Origin: CBDIDH01 sp965277595
Lineage (GTDB): Bacteria; Planctomycetota; Planctomycetia; Isosphaerales; Isosphaeraceae
Reading direction: 5' to 3'
Length of the DNA: 64,000 bases
NCBI GenBank assembly: GCA_965277595.1
Contig: CBDIDH010000002.1
Coordinates: forward strand, 4,278,001 to 4,342,000
The notes under the pieces were generated by a model. The model made no database searches and was not told the origin of the DNA. It was given only the letters and a program-made list of their open reading frames with translations. Position numbers and translations under genes: made by a program. Position 1 is the first letter of the stretch. The number at the start of each line of letters is the position of its first letter. Shown piece by piece: positions 32,392 to 43,000 of this stretch.

Positions 32392-34377
32392 TCATCGTGT
32401 CTTCCCGGCGTTCAGGGCGGCGATGATCGCATCGGGATCATAGACGCAGCCCCCCCAGGTGCCGCCGCTGACCGCCTGAAGCGCCGCCCAGAGCCGGGTA
32501 TCCTCGGGCAAATCGGGATCGGCGGAAAGATTCGGGTGCGGCGAACGGGCGGCAAGCGTGCGCGTTCCCTCGTCGATCCCGAATTCCAGGCCATCGGCGC
32601 CGACGAGGTCCACCGAGCCTTCAAGCCGCACGCGATCCACGACGATCTGGATCAGGTCTCCATCGCGGACCCGGCCGATCGGGCCTCCGGCGAGGGCCTC
32701 GGGACCGACGTGGCCGATGCAGGCGCCCGCCGAAACGCCCGAGAATCGGGCGTCGGTGAGCACGGCGACCTGCTTGCCGAAGCTCAGGTGTTTGAGTGCC
32801 GACGTGATCTGAAAAATCTCTTCCATCCCAGCGCCCAACGGTCCCCGACCGATCAAAACGAGGATATCCCCCGCCTTGATCGGCCGACTTCCCTGGCCCT
32901 TGATCGCGGCAATCGCCTCGTGTTCGCGGGTAAAGACACGCGCTGGTCCCGTCTTGCGATAGACGCCATCGGGGTCGACGACCGTCGGGTCAATCGCCGT
33001 GCTCTTGATCACGGAACCCTCGGGCGCGAGGTTGCCGCGCGGGAAGGTGACCGTGCTGGTCAGACCGCGCTCGATCGCGCCTGAGGGGCTCATGATCACA
33101 TCGTCGGGATCGACCCCATCCTCGGATTCGAGTCGATCGCGAAGCCGCTTCCGGCGCTCGGAGCCTTGCCAGGCGTCAAGAACCCGGCCAAGCGGCTCGC
33201 CGGTCGCGGTAATCACGGTCTCAATGAGCAGGCCAAGCCCGCGCAAATGGAGCATGACCTCGGGCACGCCCCCGGCGAGGAAGACGCGGACGGTCGGGTG
33301 ATAGATCGGGCCGTTCGGCAGGACGCTGACGAGCCGGGGAACGCGGACGTTAACCGCGTGCCAGTCGTCGACCGTCGGCCTGGGCAGGCCCGCCGCGAAG
33401 GCGATCGCCGGAATGTGGAGTACGAGGTTCGTTGACCCGCCGAAGGCCGCGTGAACGGTCATCGCGTTGTGGACGGCGTCGGCGGTGAGAATGTCGCGCG
33501 TGGCGATCCCTCGACCGGCGAGCGCGACGAGAGCTCGGGCCGATCGCCGGGCCAGCTCGCGCCAGATCGGTTGACCCGAGGGAACCAGGGCCGAATGCGG
33601 CAGGGCCATCCCGAGCGCCTCGGCGACGACCTGCGCCGTGGCCGCCGTGCCAAGAAACTGACAGCCGCCGCCAGGACTGGCACAGGCCCGACAACCGAGT
33701 TCGGCGGCCTCCTCGATCGTCAATTCTCCGTGCGAATAGCGAGCGCCGATTGACTGGACCTTGCCGGCGTCTTCGCCCTCGCGCGCGGGGAGGGTCACGC
33801 CTCCGGGGACGATCACGCCGGGAAGGTCGCGGGCTCCGGCGAGGGCCAGCATCATCGCGGGAAGGCCCTTGTCGCAGGTCGCGACACCGAGCACCGCCTT
33901 GCGTCTTGGCAAGGATCGGATCAACCGTCGGAAAACGATCGCGGCATCGTTGCGATAGGGAAGGCTGTCCATCATCCCGGTCGTTCCCTGGGTCCGACCG
34001 TCGCAGGGGTCGGAGACCATCCCCGCGAACGGGGCGACCCCCAGCGCCTTGAAGGTTTCGGCGGCCTCCTGAACGAGCAGGCCGATCTCCCAGTGTCCCG
34101 TGTGATAACCGAGCGCGATCGGCGTGCCGTCGGGAGCGCGAAGGCCCCCCTGCGTGCTCAAGATCAGGTACGGATCGCGGTCCACCTCGGCTGGGTTCCA
34201 GCCCATGCCGGCGTTCTGGCTCAGGCCGAAGAGGTCGCCCGAGGGCCACTGACGGAGCATCTCGTCGGTGAGGGGCAAGGCACCCATCGGGCCGTCGGCC
34301 TTGGTCGTGACCTCGAAACAGGCCGGTTCGCTCTCGCCCATCAGGGCATCGAGCGGTGGGGTTGTTGCCTTGAGCAT
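32392..34377 (-). CDS. YjhG/YagF-type sugar-acid dehydratase (xylonate dehydratase-like)
   Basis: A 661-aa member of the IlvD/Edd Fe-S dehydratase family. Cluster cysteines lie in VSDPCDGRTQGTTGM, GVATCDKGLPAM and CRACASPGGGCQFLGTA; the small-domain signature TDARFSGVSAGACIGHVGPEA is intact. Length and the GCRACASPGGGC variant fit the YjhG/YagF subgroup, shown in E. coli to act on D-xylonate. The ATG at 34377 is chosen because the sequence before it loses family character; AAAGAG is upstream. Its neighbour across a 19-base gap makes glucuronate, so sugar-acid catabolism is a common theme, though the two products do not directly connect. Confidence 0.9.
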   Translation of the reverse strand: MLKATTPPLDALMGESEPACFEVTTKADGPMGALPLTDEMLRQWPSGDLFGLSQNAGMGWNPAEVDRDPYLILSTQGGLRAPDGTPIALGYHTGHWEIGLLVQEAAETFKALGVAPFAGMVSDPCDGRTQGTTGMMDSLPYRNDAAIVFRRLIRSLPRRKAVLGVATCDKGLPAMMLALAGARDLPGVIVPGGVTLPAREGEDAGKVQSIGARYSHGELTIEEAAELGCRACASPGGGCQFLGTAATAQVVAEALGMALPHSALVPSGQPIWRELARRSARALVALAGRGIATRDILTADAVHNAMTVHAAFGGSTNLVLHIPAIAFAAGLPRPTVDDWHAVNVRVPRLVSVLPNGPIYHPTVRVFLAGGVPEVMLHLRGLGLLIETVITATGEPLGRVLDAWQGSERRKRLRDRLESEDGVDPDDVIMSPSGAIERGLTSTVTFPRGNLAPEGSVIKSTAIDPTVVDPDGVYRKTGPARVFTREHEAIAAIKGQGSRPIKAGDILVLIGRGPLGAGMEEIFQITSALKHLSFGKQVAVLTDARFSGVSAGACIGHVGPEALAGGPIGRVRDGDLIQIVVDRVRLEGSVDLVGADGLEFGIDEGTRTLAARSPHPNLSADPDLPEDTRLWAALQAVSGGTWGGCVYDPDAIIAALNAGKTR

Positions 34378-34740
34378 GGGCGTCGTCTCTTTGGGAGAAT
34401 TCAACAAACTACGAGGGCGTCCGTGCGCCGATCGACCGATCAGACCAGGAATCCGGCCAACCCGCAACCAGCCTCTTAACGCCGCCCGCGCTCCGATTTT
34501 TACCGGAACGGCCGACGACCGACGATCGAAGCCTCGAAGTTCGGGGGTCTTGGCTTCGTTTTCCCGTTTTTGGTTGGACGTTGCGTCAAGTTCGACGATC
34601 GTCAGTCCTAATGGTTGGAAAAAGAAAACGGCCTGATAGGAAGAGTCGCCTTGTCTTGAGATTGGCACTTGATGTGCAGCCGGTGACACTGGCGGTTTTG
34701 AGGGTCGGGCAGGCACGCCTTGGGATCGGGATCGATCAAC
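34378..34740. other. Spacer between dehydratase and small membrane protein genes
   Basis: These 363 bases separate divergent genes. Frames in it are short and biased like shadow frames. I see no clear promoter, hairpin or RNA gene. It is less G+C-rich around 34540-34680 than its surroundings. Confidence 0.35.
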
Positions 34741-35007
34741 ATGATTATCAACATCCTCGGCTGGATCGTTTTTGGAATGATCGCGGGGGCGATCGCCCGG
34801 TTCCTTCACCCAGGTTATGACCGGATGGGAATGGCGGGAACGATCATCCTGGGCATTCTCGGCTCGCTTCTCGGCGGTGGGATCTCGTATACGCTCAGAA
34901 TGGGTATCAGGCCGTATCAGCCAGGGGGCTGGATCATGTCGATCGTTGGCGCCATCGTGCTCCTCTGGATGGGCTTTCTGGGTTCCCGAGCGCGACCCGT
35001 GTATTGA
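34741..35007 (+). CDS. GlsB/YeaQ/YmgE-family small membrane protein
   Basis: An 88-aa protein with three membrane helices and the family pattern GWIVFGMIAGAIARFLHPG followed by a glycine-rich helix (GTIILGILGSLLGGGIS) and a final helix (GWIMSIVGAIVLLWMGFL). These 'transglycosylase-associated' proteins are induced by stress in several bacteria and their function is not settled. The ATG at 34741 is preferred to a TTG at 34720. The DUF4112 gene follows by 39 bases, so both may form an operon. Confidence 0.85.
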   Translation: MIINILGWIVFGMIAGAIARFLHPGYDRMGMAGTIILGILGSLLGGGISYTLRMGIRPYQPGGWIMSIVGAIVLLWMGFLGSRARPVY

Positions 35008-35046
35008 GTTTAATGATCATGGCCAGGAACGGATGGAAAGGTCTTC

Positions 35047-35577
35047 ATGAAACCCGTCAAGTCGCCTGAACCGATCAAGACGATCATTGAGCCGCCGAAC
35101 TACGTTCCGCCGAGCATGGAAGGACTGGAACGGCTGGCCTGGCTGATGGACCGGGCCTTCAAGATTCCGGGAACGCCGATCCGGGTCGGTCTCGACGCGA
35201 TCATCGGCCTCTTGCCGGTCGGCGGCGACGTGATCACGGGCCTGATCCAGGCGGGAATCGTGGTCGTGGCGATGACCCGATATCGCGTCCCCAAGCCGAT
35301 CGCGGCGCGAATGGCCTTGAACGTCTTGCTCGATATCGCCGTGGGTTCGATTCCCTTCGTCGGCGACGCTTTTGACGCCGTCTTCAAGGCGAACACCCGC
35401 AACCTTCAATTGCTCACTCAGGTTGCGCAAGAACGAGTCATGCACAAGCAGATCGCCACGGCTCCCTCCATTTTCTATATCGCCGGTATCGTCGGAGCCA
35501 TTTTCGGCGTCCTGGCGCTTCTCCTGATCGGATTCATCACCGTCGTCGCCTGGCTTCTGAACAAGCCGATCCTTTGA
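35047..35577 (+). CDS. DUF4112 membrane protein
   Basis: A 176-aa protein. Residues 27-130 match DUF4112: LAWLMDRAFKIPGTPIRVGLDAIIGLLPVGGDVITGLI, then ARMALNVLLDIAVGSIPFVGDAFDAVFKANTRNLQLL with the repeated G-x-x-P-x-V/G-G/D signature. A final hydrophobic helix pair (FYIAGIVGAIFGVLALLLIGFITVVAWLL) anchors it in the membrane. The function of DUF4112 is unknown. It is preceded by the GlsB-family gene on the same strand. Confidence 0.88.
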   Translation: MKPVKSPEPIKTIIEPPNYVPPSMEGLERLAWLMDRAFKIPGTPIRVGLDAIIGLLPVGGDVITGLIQAGIVVVAMTRYRVPKPIAARMALNVLLDIAVGSIPFVGDAFDAVFKANTRNLQLLTQVAQERVMHKQIATAPSIFYIAGIVGAIFGVLALLLIGFITVVAWLLNKPIL

Positions 35578-35650
35578 TCAGGGATGGAAGCGCTTTTTTG
35601 CTTTTTAAAGGCGAAACCAATCCAGATTTGTTTTCAGGTTTTCAACCGGC

Positions 35651-36475
35651 TCAACGACTTGAAATGAACGATGGCTCGGCCTCGGCCGACTTCAAAAGGC
35701 AGGCCGTAAGGCGTCCCAGTCCGCCCGACGTATCGAGCCGGATGCGGACGGCGTTGGGCTTGCTGACTCGCTCATGGCCGGTGACCTGGATCTTCCCTGG
35801 ATAGTACAGTGGCGAGGCCGAGAGCGTCCGGTCGGCACCGATCCAGGCTGGGTAGGCATCCTCCCAGAGCAGGGCGGTGTTTGTGCCTGATTTCGGATCA
35901 AGCTGCGTTCTGTCCCAGCGCTTCGCGCGAAGGGCCTCGACCTGAACCTCGGGAGGCGCCGAGAGTTCGGGCGAGAGGCCGTTATGCAGAAAGAGGTGAC
36001 CGGGAGCCTCGACCACCCAGGCCAGCGAGGCGAGGAACGATCGATGTGCCTCGGGCATCGCTCCACGGAGGGCGTCGAGGTCTTCTTCCCAGGCACTTAT
36101 TGAGAGTCTCGCCGAACGACCGAGATAGCTCTCGAAGGTCGCCTGATGATCGTAGCGGTCGCGATAGCGTCTCAGCCAGTACGGCGATCTCGAACCTCCA
36201 TCCAGCCGGGCGGCGCGAATCAGCGCGAGGTCGTGATTGCCAAGGACCGCCGATCCGCCAGCGGGCTGAGTTCGCAGCAACTCCAGGACAAGTTCGATCG
36301 TCCCCCGGACGTCCGCGCCTCGATCCACGAAGTCGCCAAGGAAGACGACCGAGCAATCCGGCCAGTCGGGCAAGGCCACCAGCCTCGGAATCAACCTCTC
36401 AAGCTCAGCGCGCTGGCCGTGCAGATCGCCGATGGCGACGATCGGATAATTCAGCCGCGATGGTTGCTCGATCAA
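35651..36475 (-). CDS. Calcineurin-like metallophosphoesterase (ApaH/PrpE type)
   Basis: A 274-aa enzyme. GDLHG (residues 16-20), GDFVDRG (46-52) and GNHD (78-81) are the metal-binding motifs of PPP-type phosphoesterases, with further histidines at LFLHNGLSP and TGHERV. The shape fits serine/threonine phosphatases or diadenosine tetraphosphatase-like enzymes. The ATG at 36475 starts the family sequence directly. It is convergent with DUF4112 and divergent from the HEAT-Hint gene. Substrate unknown. Confidence 0.88.
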   Translation of the reverse strand: MIEQPSRLNYPIVAIGDLHGQRAELERLIPRLVALPDWPDCSVVFLGDFVDRGADVRGTIELVLELLRTQPAGGSAVLGNHDLALIRAARLDGGSRSPYWLRRYRDRYDHQATFESYLGRSARLSISAWEEDLDALRGAMPEAHRSFLASLAWVVEAPGHLFLHNGLSPELSAPPEVQVEALRAKRWDRTQLDPKSGTNTALLWEDAYPAWIGADRTLSASPLYYPGKIQVTGHERVSKPNAVRIRLDTSGGLGRLTACLLKSAEAEPSFISSR

Positions 36476-36906
36476 GGGTCTCTCCTTCGCTCACGTCGCC
36501 AACTCAACCCGGAACGTGGAATAGACAATGGTCTCGATGAGGCGGAAGGAATGTCGAATTCCGCATCGAATCGAGTCACGAAAATGAATCGATCGGTTCG
36601 CTTTAGAAATCTTTGGGGACCAAATTCGCATAAACCCTAGCGCGGTTTCGTCCAACGTCAAGGGCCTTACTTCAAGCCCAGCGGCTCAGGCTGAGGAAGT
36701 TGAATGCGGAGGACTATTCCAGGACGACCACACATGATATCGTGAGGTCATTCCTGGTGACCTCGCGGCAAATCTTGATGAGACCCGTCTGATCCGGCAC
36801 CCTCGCGTGATCGAGCCGCGACCGGAGGAACTGAGAACGTCCCCCGACATTCTCAAGCGACGTATGCGATCCAAGTGCGTCGGCCTCTTTCTGGAGGGAT
36901 CAAACG
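36476..36906. other. Spacer upstream of the HEAT-Hint gene
   Basis: These 431 bases hold no supported gene; a 62-codon minus-strand frame has no family character. The part around 36570-36640 is A+T-richer. GGAGGGATC at 36895-36903 is the ribosome site of the next gene. No tRNA cloverleaf or terminator was found. Confidence 0.4.
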
Positions 36907-38997
36907 ATGGTGTCTCTCGTGATCATCGGCTCCGCCCTGCTGGCCGCAAGTCCCGAGCGGGACACCAAGGCCGCGCCCGACCTCGCCGGGTATGAAACGG
37001 CAAAAGCCGCCGTCGGCCACGATCCGAAGAGTCAGATCCGCCTGGCGCTCTGGTGCGAGGCTCACGGACTGCCGGCCGAACGGCTCAAGCACCTGGCGAT
37101 CGCGGTTCTGACCGATCCTTCCAACGCGACCGCGCGAGGGTTGATGGGCCTCGTCTCGTATCGGGGCCACTGGAGTCGGCCCGAGGCGGTCGGTCAGAAG
37201 GTCAAGGACGATGCCGCCCTGAGTGCCGCTCTGGCGGAATATAATGGCCGCCGGGAACGAGCCGCCAAGACCGCCGAGGCGCAATGGCGATTGGCGCTCT
37301 GGTGCGAGGAACATGGGCTGACGGCCGAGGCGACCGCTCATTTCTCGGTCGTCGTGCAACTCGACCCAGGCCGCGAGGCCGCCTGGAAACGCCTCGGCTA
37401 CAAGAAACACCAGGGGCGCTGGAAGACCGACGCCCAGGTTGCCGCCGAATCGGCCGAGGCCGACGCTCAGAAACGCGCGAATCAGCACTGGAAGCCCGTC
37501 TTGACCCGCTTGCGAGCCAGCGCGGGAGATCAACACCGGCGCGACGAAACCGAGCGTTCGCTCGCGGCGATCACCGATCCCCGCGCCGTGCCGTCCATCT
37601 GGACGGTCTTCATCGACGAGGGATCGGGCGAGAGGGACCAGGCCATCGCCGTGCAACTGCTCGGCCAGCTGGATGCGCCGAGGGCCTCGCGCGGCCTGGC
37701 CATGCTGGCCGTTTTCAGCGATTCGGCCGAGGTTCGCCGAGCCGCGACCGAGACGCTCCGTGGCCGCGACACGCGCGACTTCCTCGGCTCGGTCATCGCC
37801 CTGCTTCGAAGGCCGGTCAAGTATGAGGTCCGCCCGGTCGGAGGTCCAGGATCGCCGGGGGTTCTCTTTGTCGAAGGCGAACGGTTCAACGTCCGACGGC
37901 TCTACGCACCCCCGCCAATGCCCCCAATCCCCCTCTTCGCCGGAGAATCGGTGACCTTCGACGGCTATGGCCTGCCGGTCATCTCTCGATACCTCGGGTC
38001 GGAGATCGAGACGAGCCAGCGGACAAGCTGGGCCGTCTCCGCTCGCGGACCCTTGCCCAATCCCGCCCACCTGAACGGGATCAACCCACGTCGCTTTTCC
38101 GCGCCGAGCGAGTGGACGGTCACCACGCAGACCTCCAAGACGCCGGTCGAGCATTCCATGCAGATCCCGATCGGTCAGCTCATGCTTCAATATCAGATGT
38201 CGGCCGCCGTTGCCTGGCGACAACAGTTCAACGACATTCAGATTGTGGAGAACTACAACAACGTCGTCGACCGTCTGAACGATCGGGCCACGCAGGTTCT
38301 TCGAGGCGTGACGGGCGTCGACCGCGGTTCCGATTCGCAGGCGTGGATGACCTGGTGGGTCGACCAGCTCGGCTACGTCTACACACCACCGACGTCAATG
38401 CCCGTGCCCACTTACGACGAGACCGTCCCGATCGGCTACATCCCCTCGGGTGTCGCTGTCTCGACCTCCAACCAGGCCGGACCGACGAGCGTCACGACCG
38501 CCGTGGCCACGGCGCTCTCGCCTGGCGGCTTCATACACATGTGCTTCAAGGGGGGCACGCCCGTCCACACGCTCAGCGGCCTTCAGGCCATCGAGACCGT
38601 CCAGGTGGGCGATCGGGTGTTGACTCAGGATGTTGCGACCGGGGCCTTGAGCTATCAGCCGGTGCTCGCCGTCTTTCACAACAGACCGGCGGCGACCTTG
38701 CGGATCAAGACCGACGCTGAGTCGATCGCCGCCACCCTGATCCATCGGTTCTGGAAAGCGGGTTCCGGCTGGGTCATGGCCCGCGATCTGAAGCCCGGAG
38801 ACGCGCTCAGAACGCTTGGCGGCACGGCCGTCGTCCAGGCCGTCGAGAGCGATCAGGTTCAACCGGTCTTCAACCTCCAGGTCGCCGACGGAAGTAGTTT
38901 CTTCGTCGGAACCGTGGGAACCCTCGCTCATGACAACAGTGTCACCGAGCCCGTCTCCGCTCCCTTCGATGCGCCGCCGAGCCTCGCCACGAAATGA
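36907..38997 (+). CDS. TPR/HEAT-like repeat protein with C-terminal Hint domain
   Basis: A 696-aa protein. A short hydrophobic N-terminus may export it. Two copies of an about 100-residue unit follow (IRLALWCEAHGL...GHWSRPEAV and WRLALWCEEHGL...GRWKTDAQV), then HEAT-like helices (ITDPRAVPSIW, LDAPRASRGLAML, SDSAEVRRAATETL), a 200-residue middle region, and from residue 546 a Hint domain: CFKGGTPVHT with the N-terminal cysteine, IETVQVGDRVLTQD, LIHRFW, GWVMARDLKPGDAL and the end block FFVGTVGTLAHDNS. Hint domains cut or splice proteins autocatalytically. Only about 20 residues follow, so no toxin or extein is attached. Confidence 0.82.
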   Translation: MVSLVIIGSALLAASPERDTKAAPDLAGYETAKAAVGHDPKSQIRLALWCEAHGLPAERLKHLAIAVLTDPSNATARGLMGLVSYRGHWSRPEAVGQKVKDDAALSAALAEYNGRRERAAKTAEAQWRLALWCEEHGLTAEATAHFSVVVQLDPGREAAWKRLGYKKHQGRWKTDAQVAAESAEADAQKRANQHWKPVLTRLRASAGDQHRRDETERSLAAITDPRAVPSIWTVFIDEGSGERDQAIAVQLLGQLDAPRASRGLAMLAVFSDSAEVRRAATETLRGRDTRDFLGSVIALLRRPVKYEVRPVGGPGSPGVLFVEGERFNVRRLYAPPPMPPIPLFAGESVTFDGYGLPVISRYLGSEIETSQRTSWAVSARGPLPNPAHLNGINPRRFSAPSEWTVTTQTSKTPVEHSMQIPIGQLMLQYQMSAAVAWRQQFNDIQIVENYNNVVDRLNDRATQVLRGVTGVDRGSDSQAWMTWWVDQLGYVYTPPTSMPVPTYDETVPIGYIPSGVAVSTSNQAGPTSVTTAVATALSPGGFIHMCFKGGTPVHTLSGLQAIETVQVGDRVLTQDVATGALSYQPVLAVFHNRPAATLRIKTDAESIAATLIHRFWKAGSGWVMARDLKPGDALRTLGGTAVVQAVESDQVQPVFNLQVADGSSFFVGTVGTLAHDNSVTEPVSAPFDAPPSLATK

Positions 38998-39061
38998 TCG
39001 GCAACGCGTTTTAAGCCATGCGACCAAAGCTTGACCCGTCCACGATCAAGCATGCGTCTTT

Positions 39062-39895
39062 TCAAGGACGTTCCTGATCGTGGTCGGTCAACGTCTTGAT
39101 TTCCACCTTCCGATAATAGATCTCCGCCGCTTCGATCTCCAGCGCGATCCGGCCTCGGGTGATCGCGCGAGGCGCGCCGCCGGGTGTTGCGTCAATCAAT
39201 CGGATCGCCTTTCCCCGATTGACGACCTTGCCGTTCAGGAGATGCGTCGTCGAGTCGCCCCGGGCGATGACCTCGGCGGTGTTCCAGCCGTCAAGCTCGT
39301 GATCTCCGGCGAGATGCTTCTGATAGCCGTCCTTCTTGCCTCCGAGCACGCGCGGGATGCCGCCATCGGCGAGATCGAGGAAGGTGGACATCGGCTCGTC
39401 TCGGGTTTTGGGGTCGATCCAGGAATCCACCTGAAAGCCGTGCAGGGCGATCAGGTCGCCGACATTTGTCTGTTCGACTTGAAACTGCATCGCGCGCGGC
39501 CAGACGGCGTCCGCGCCGAGGATGTGATAGTAAATTCCCGCGTCGCGCTTCATTTTGTATCGCGGCTCAAACTTCTTCTCGCCCCAGCGATACTCGACGC
39601 GGAGGTGATAATCTCCGTATTCCTTTTTGGTGCCGATGTACCCCATCACGACCTTCGAGGCGTCCTCGGCATGCTTGTAAAGATGGATCGCGCCTTCTTC
39701 GATCGTGATCACGCGGTCGGGGTCGCTGTCCTTGCCATGCTTTTGCAAGAACGTGTACCAGCCGTCGAGGTCGCGACCATTAAAAAGCGGCGTCCAGCCG
39801 GTTGAGGTGTTCGACGCCTCCTCCCTCGCCGTGGTCGGCTCCTTGGCCTGACCGGCGAGCGTCAGCGTCAAGACGATGGCAAGCCCTGAAATCAT
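39062..39895 (-). CDS. DUF1080 (3-keto-disaccharide hydrolase-like) secreted protein
   Basis: A 277-aa protein with a signal peptide (MISGLAIVLTLTLAGQAK) and one DUF1080 beta-sandwich: WTPLFNGRDLDGWYTFLQ is its hallmark start, YGDYHLRVEYRWGEKKF and KRDAGIYYHILG are conserved core strands, and WNTAEVIARGDSTTHLLNGKVVN is the last conserved block. The family has concanavalin-like fold and includes 3-keto-glycoside hydrolases. AGGAGG lies 7 bases before the ATG at 39895, which decides the start. It is divergent from the PSD1 protein gene, a common planctomycete arrangement. Confidence 0.9.
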   Translation of the reverse strand: MISGLAIVLTLTLAGQAKEPTTAREEASNTSTGWTPLFNGRDLDGWYTFLQKHGKDSDPDRVITIEEGAIHLYKHAEDASKVVMGYIGTKKEYGDYHLRVEYRWGEKKFEPRYKMKRDAGIYYHILGADAVWPRAMQFQVEQTNVGDLIALHGFQVDSWIDPKTRDEPMSTFLDLADGGIPRVLGGKKDGYQKHLAGDHELDGWNTAEVIARGDSTTHLLNGKVVNRGKAIRLIDATPGGAPRAITRGRIALEIEAAEIYYRKVEIKTLTDHDQERP

Positions 39896-40089
39896 CGACC
39901 GAGCCTCCTGAACCTGTTCGATCCGCAAGTCACAGGTGAACTCTTACCGCCCCCGAATGCGCCCGTCAACGACCCGCTCCGGCGGGGGCGATGCTCAAAG
40001 AAGGGTTGATGCACGGGGTTCCTTTCATGGTAGGCTGTTCGTGGAAATGTGGCTCTGACGCCGCGTCAGGATCAATGGGGAGGACACCG

Positions 40090-43000
40090 ATGCGACGAGC
40101 CGCCGCCTGCCTGGTCGTCATTTTCGTGGCCCTCCTGTCTGAGAGAGCCAGGGCCGACGACCCGAGCCTTGCCTTTTTCGAGGCTCGCATTCGCCCGGTC
40201 CTGGTCGAGCATTGCTATCAATGCCATTCGGCCGACTCGCGAAAACTCGGCGGAGGACTTCGCCTCGATAGCCGCGAAGGACTACGCAAGGGGGGCGAAT
40301 CGGGCGCGGTGATCGAACCGGGAAAGCCCGGGTCGAGCCTGCTCGTCAAGGCCGTCCGCTATACCGATGAAGCGCTCAGGATGCCGCCGAAAGGGAAATT
40401 GCCCGCCTCGGCCGTCGCCGATCTTGAGACCTGGATTCAAGCGGGAGCCCCCGACCCCCGCGACGCCTCAGCCCGCGCCGGATCAACCGAAACCTGGGCG
40501 GAGGTCTTTCGGCGTCGAAGTGACTGGTGGAGCTTGAAGCCGCTTCAGAAGGCCGCTGTCCCCTCTCCCGAAAGGGCGAGCGAATGCAACGACCCGATGG
40601 ACCGTTTCATCGTCGCAGGTCTGGAAAAACAAGGGCTTACGCCCGCGGAAGCGGCCGATCCGCGAACCCTGGCAAGGCGGCTCAGCCTGGTGCTTACCGG
40701 CCTGCCGCTCGATGCGCAACGGCTTAACCAATTTTTGGCGGAATGGGGCGAAACGTCGACAGGCGGGTCGGCTTCCGCGGCGGTGGTCAAACTTGTCGAT
40801 GCGCTGCTTGCCTCGCCGCATTTTGGCGAGCGCTGGGCAAGGCACTGGATGGACGTCGTGCGGTTCTCGGAAACGCATGGGAACGAATGGAACTATGAGG
40901 TTCACCATGCCTGGCGCTATCGAGATTACCTCGTCCGCGCCTTCAACGCCGACCTTCCCTATGACCAGTTCATCCGCGAGCACATCGCGGGCGACCTGCT
41001 GCCAGACCCGCGCGGAGATGCGATCGAGGGGTTCAACGAATCGGTGATCGGCACCGGCTTTTATCGGTTCGGCGAGGTGAATCACGATGACTGCATCAGC
41101 CTCCGTCAGATCGGCTACGACCTGGCCGATAATCAGGTCGACACCTTGACCAAGGCCTTTCAGGCCACGACCGTGGCCTGTGCCCGATGTCACGACCACA
41201 AGCTCGACGCCGTCTCGACGGCCGACTATTACGCCCTTCTCGGCGTCGTCCGAAGCTCCCGGATGGTCAGCCACGACATCGACCCGCCCGACCTCGACGC
41301 CCCGGCGCGTGCTCGCCTCCACCGCCTCAAGTCCGACCTTCGCAAGGCGTTCGCCGCAACCTGGCTCGGCGAAACCCACGACTTCGCCCAATTCATGAAG
41401 GCCGCGCAGGCCCGACGAGCCGGTCGTACCGATCTCGGCCAGGTCGACACCAATCGCCTTGAACGCTGGGTCGCGATCCTGGCCGCTGAGTCAACAACGC
41501 CCGACGATCCCTTCGACCCCTGGCGAAGCCTCGTGCGCGCTCCCGCCGACGATCGGGCCTTTCCCGAAAACTGGCGATCGCTTGCAATTCGCATCGCCAC
41601 GGAAGATCACGCGCGAACCGAGTTCAACCAGACCCGGTTTGTCACATTGGCCGATTTTCGGAAGGGCAAAGATGCCGAAGGTTGGCAGGTCGGCGGCCTC
41701 GGTCTGCTCGATCCGCCCGGCCGCGCCGGTGATTTCGTGATGCAACACGATGGCGATGTCGTGATCCGTTCGCTCTTGCCCGCCGGACGGTTCACGCATG
41801 TGCTTTCCGATCGACTGAACGGCACGCTTCGATCTCCCGTCTTGCCGACCGGTCGCGCCTTCATCAGTTTTGAGGTTCAGGGGCGACACGGGAGCGCCGC
41901 GCGTCTGGTCTCAAATAACTGCCAGCTCAATTACAAGAATTATCAGGCGTTGACGTCGGATGATCTTCACTGGGTCACGTTTTCACCCCCGGCCGATCGC
42001 GAGAGCCTGCGGACGTATGCCGAACTGATGACGATGTTCGACAACCCGAAGTTTCCCGATCAGTTGAGCGCTCTCGGTGGCGACGCGGCGAATTACCGGC
42101 TGCCCTGGGAAAAAGCGGCCGAGGACCCTCGGTCGTCGTTCGGGATCACGCGCGAGGTCCTGCACGATGCGCCCGAGCCTCCGAAGCCGGAAATGAGCCA
42201 CCTTCGACGCCTGTTCGAAGGCGATGAACCTCGGACAATCGACGACGTGCTCGAACGTTACGCAAGGTTGGCCGAGGCGGTCGTTCTGGCCTGGCTCGAC
42301 GACCGGGCTTCCGATGACGACGTCCGCTGGCTCGACGCCTTCTTGCGGCGAGGCGTGATCGGCAACACACTGTCCAAATCGCCGGAATGGCTGGCCCTGG
42401 TCAAGGAGTATCGCGCGGTTGAATCGGCCCTGGCGCTGCCTCGGGTGATCGTCGGCGTCTCGGACGGTGGACCGGGAATCCGCCAGCCGATTTTTGTTCG
42501 AGGCGACTGCGCGAGGCCCGGCGATCCGGTCCCTCGGCGATATCTCGACGTGCTTTCGGGGTCGTCCAGCCCCTTCCAGGCCGAGGGGAGCGGCCGGCTC
42601 GAACTGGCCGATCGGATCGCCTCGGCCGAGAATCCGCTGACGGCCCGGGTGATGGTGAACCGAATCTGGCATCACGTTTTTGGGACCGGCCTGGTTCGGA
42701 CCGTGGACGACTTCGGCCACGCGGGCGAGGCCCCCTCGCACCCCGAGCTTCTCGATGACCTCGCCGCCCGATTCATCGACGACGGCTGGTCGGTGAAACG
42801 TCTCATTCGCGCGCTGGTTCTGTCGCGGACCTTTCAGCAATCGGCGCGGCCGTCGGCCGAGGCCAGGGAGCGCGACCCCGAGAATCGACTCTTGCAGCAC
42901 TATCCCGCGCGTCGGATGGAAGCCGAGGCCGTGCGTGACTCGATCCTCGCCGCCTCGGGCCGGCTTGACTCTCGGCTTTACGGAATGAGCATTCAACCGG

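Noticed and set aside
35590..35620. T-rich hairpin after the DUF4112 gene as a terminator
   Set aside because: CGCTTTT and AAAGGCG can pair, but the stem is weak with a wobble pair and the T runs lie inside the stem and loop, not after it.
36476..36906. Possible tRNA in the spacer before the HEAT-Hint gene
   Set aside because: A GGTTCG word suggested a T-loop, but no acceptor stem, anticodon arm or matching D-arm can be drawn.
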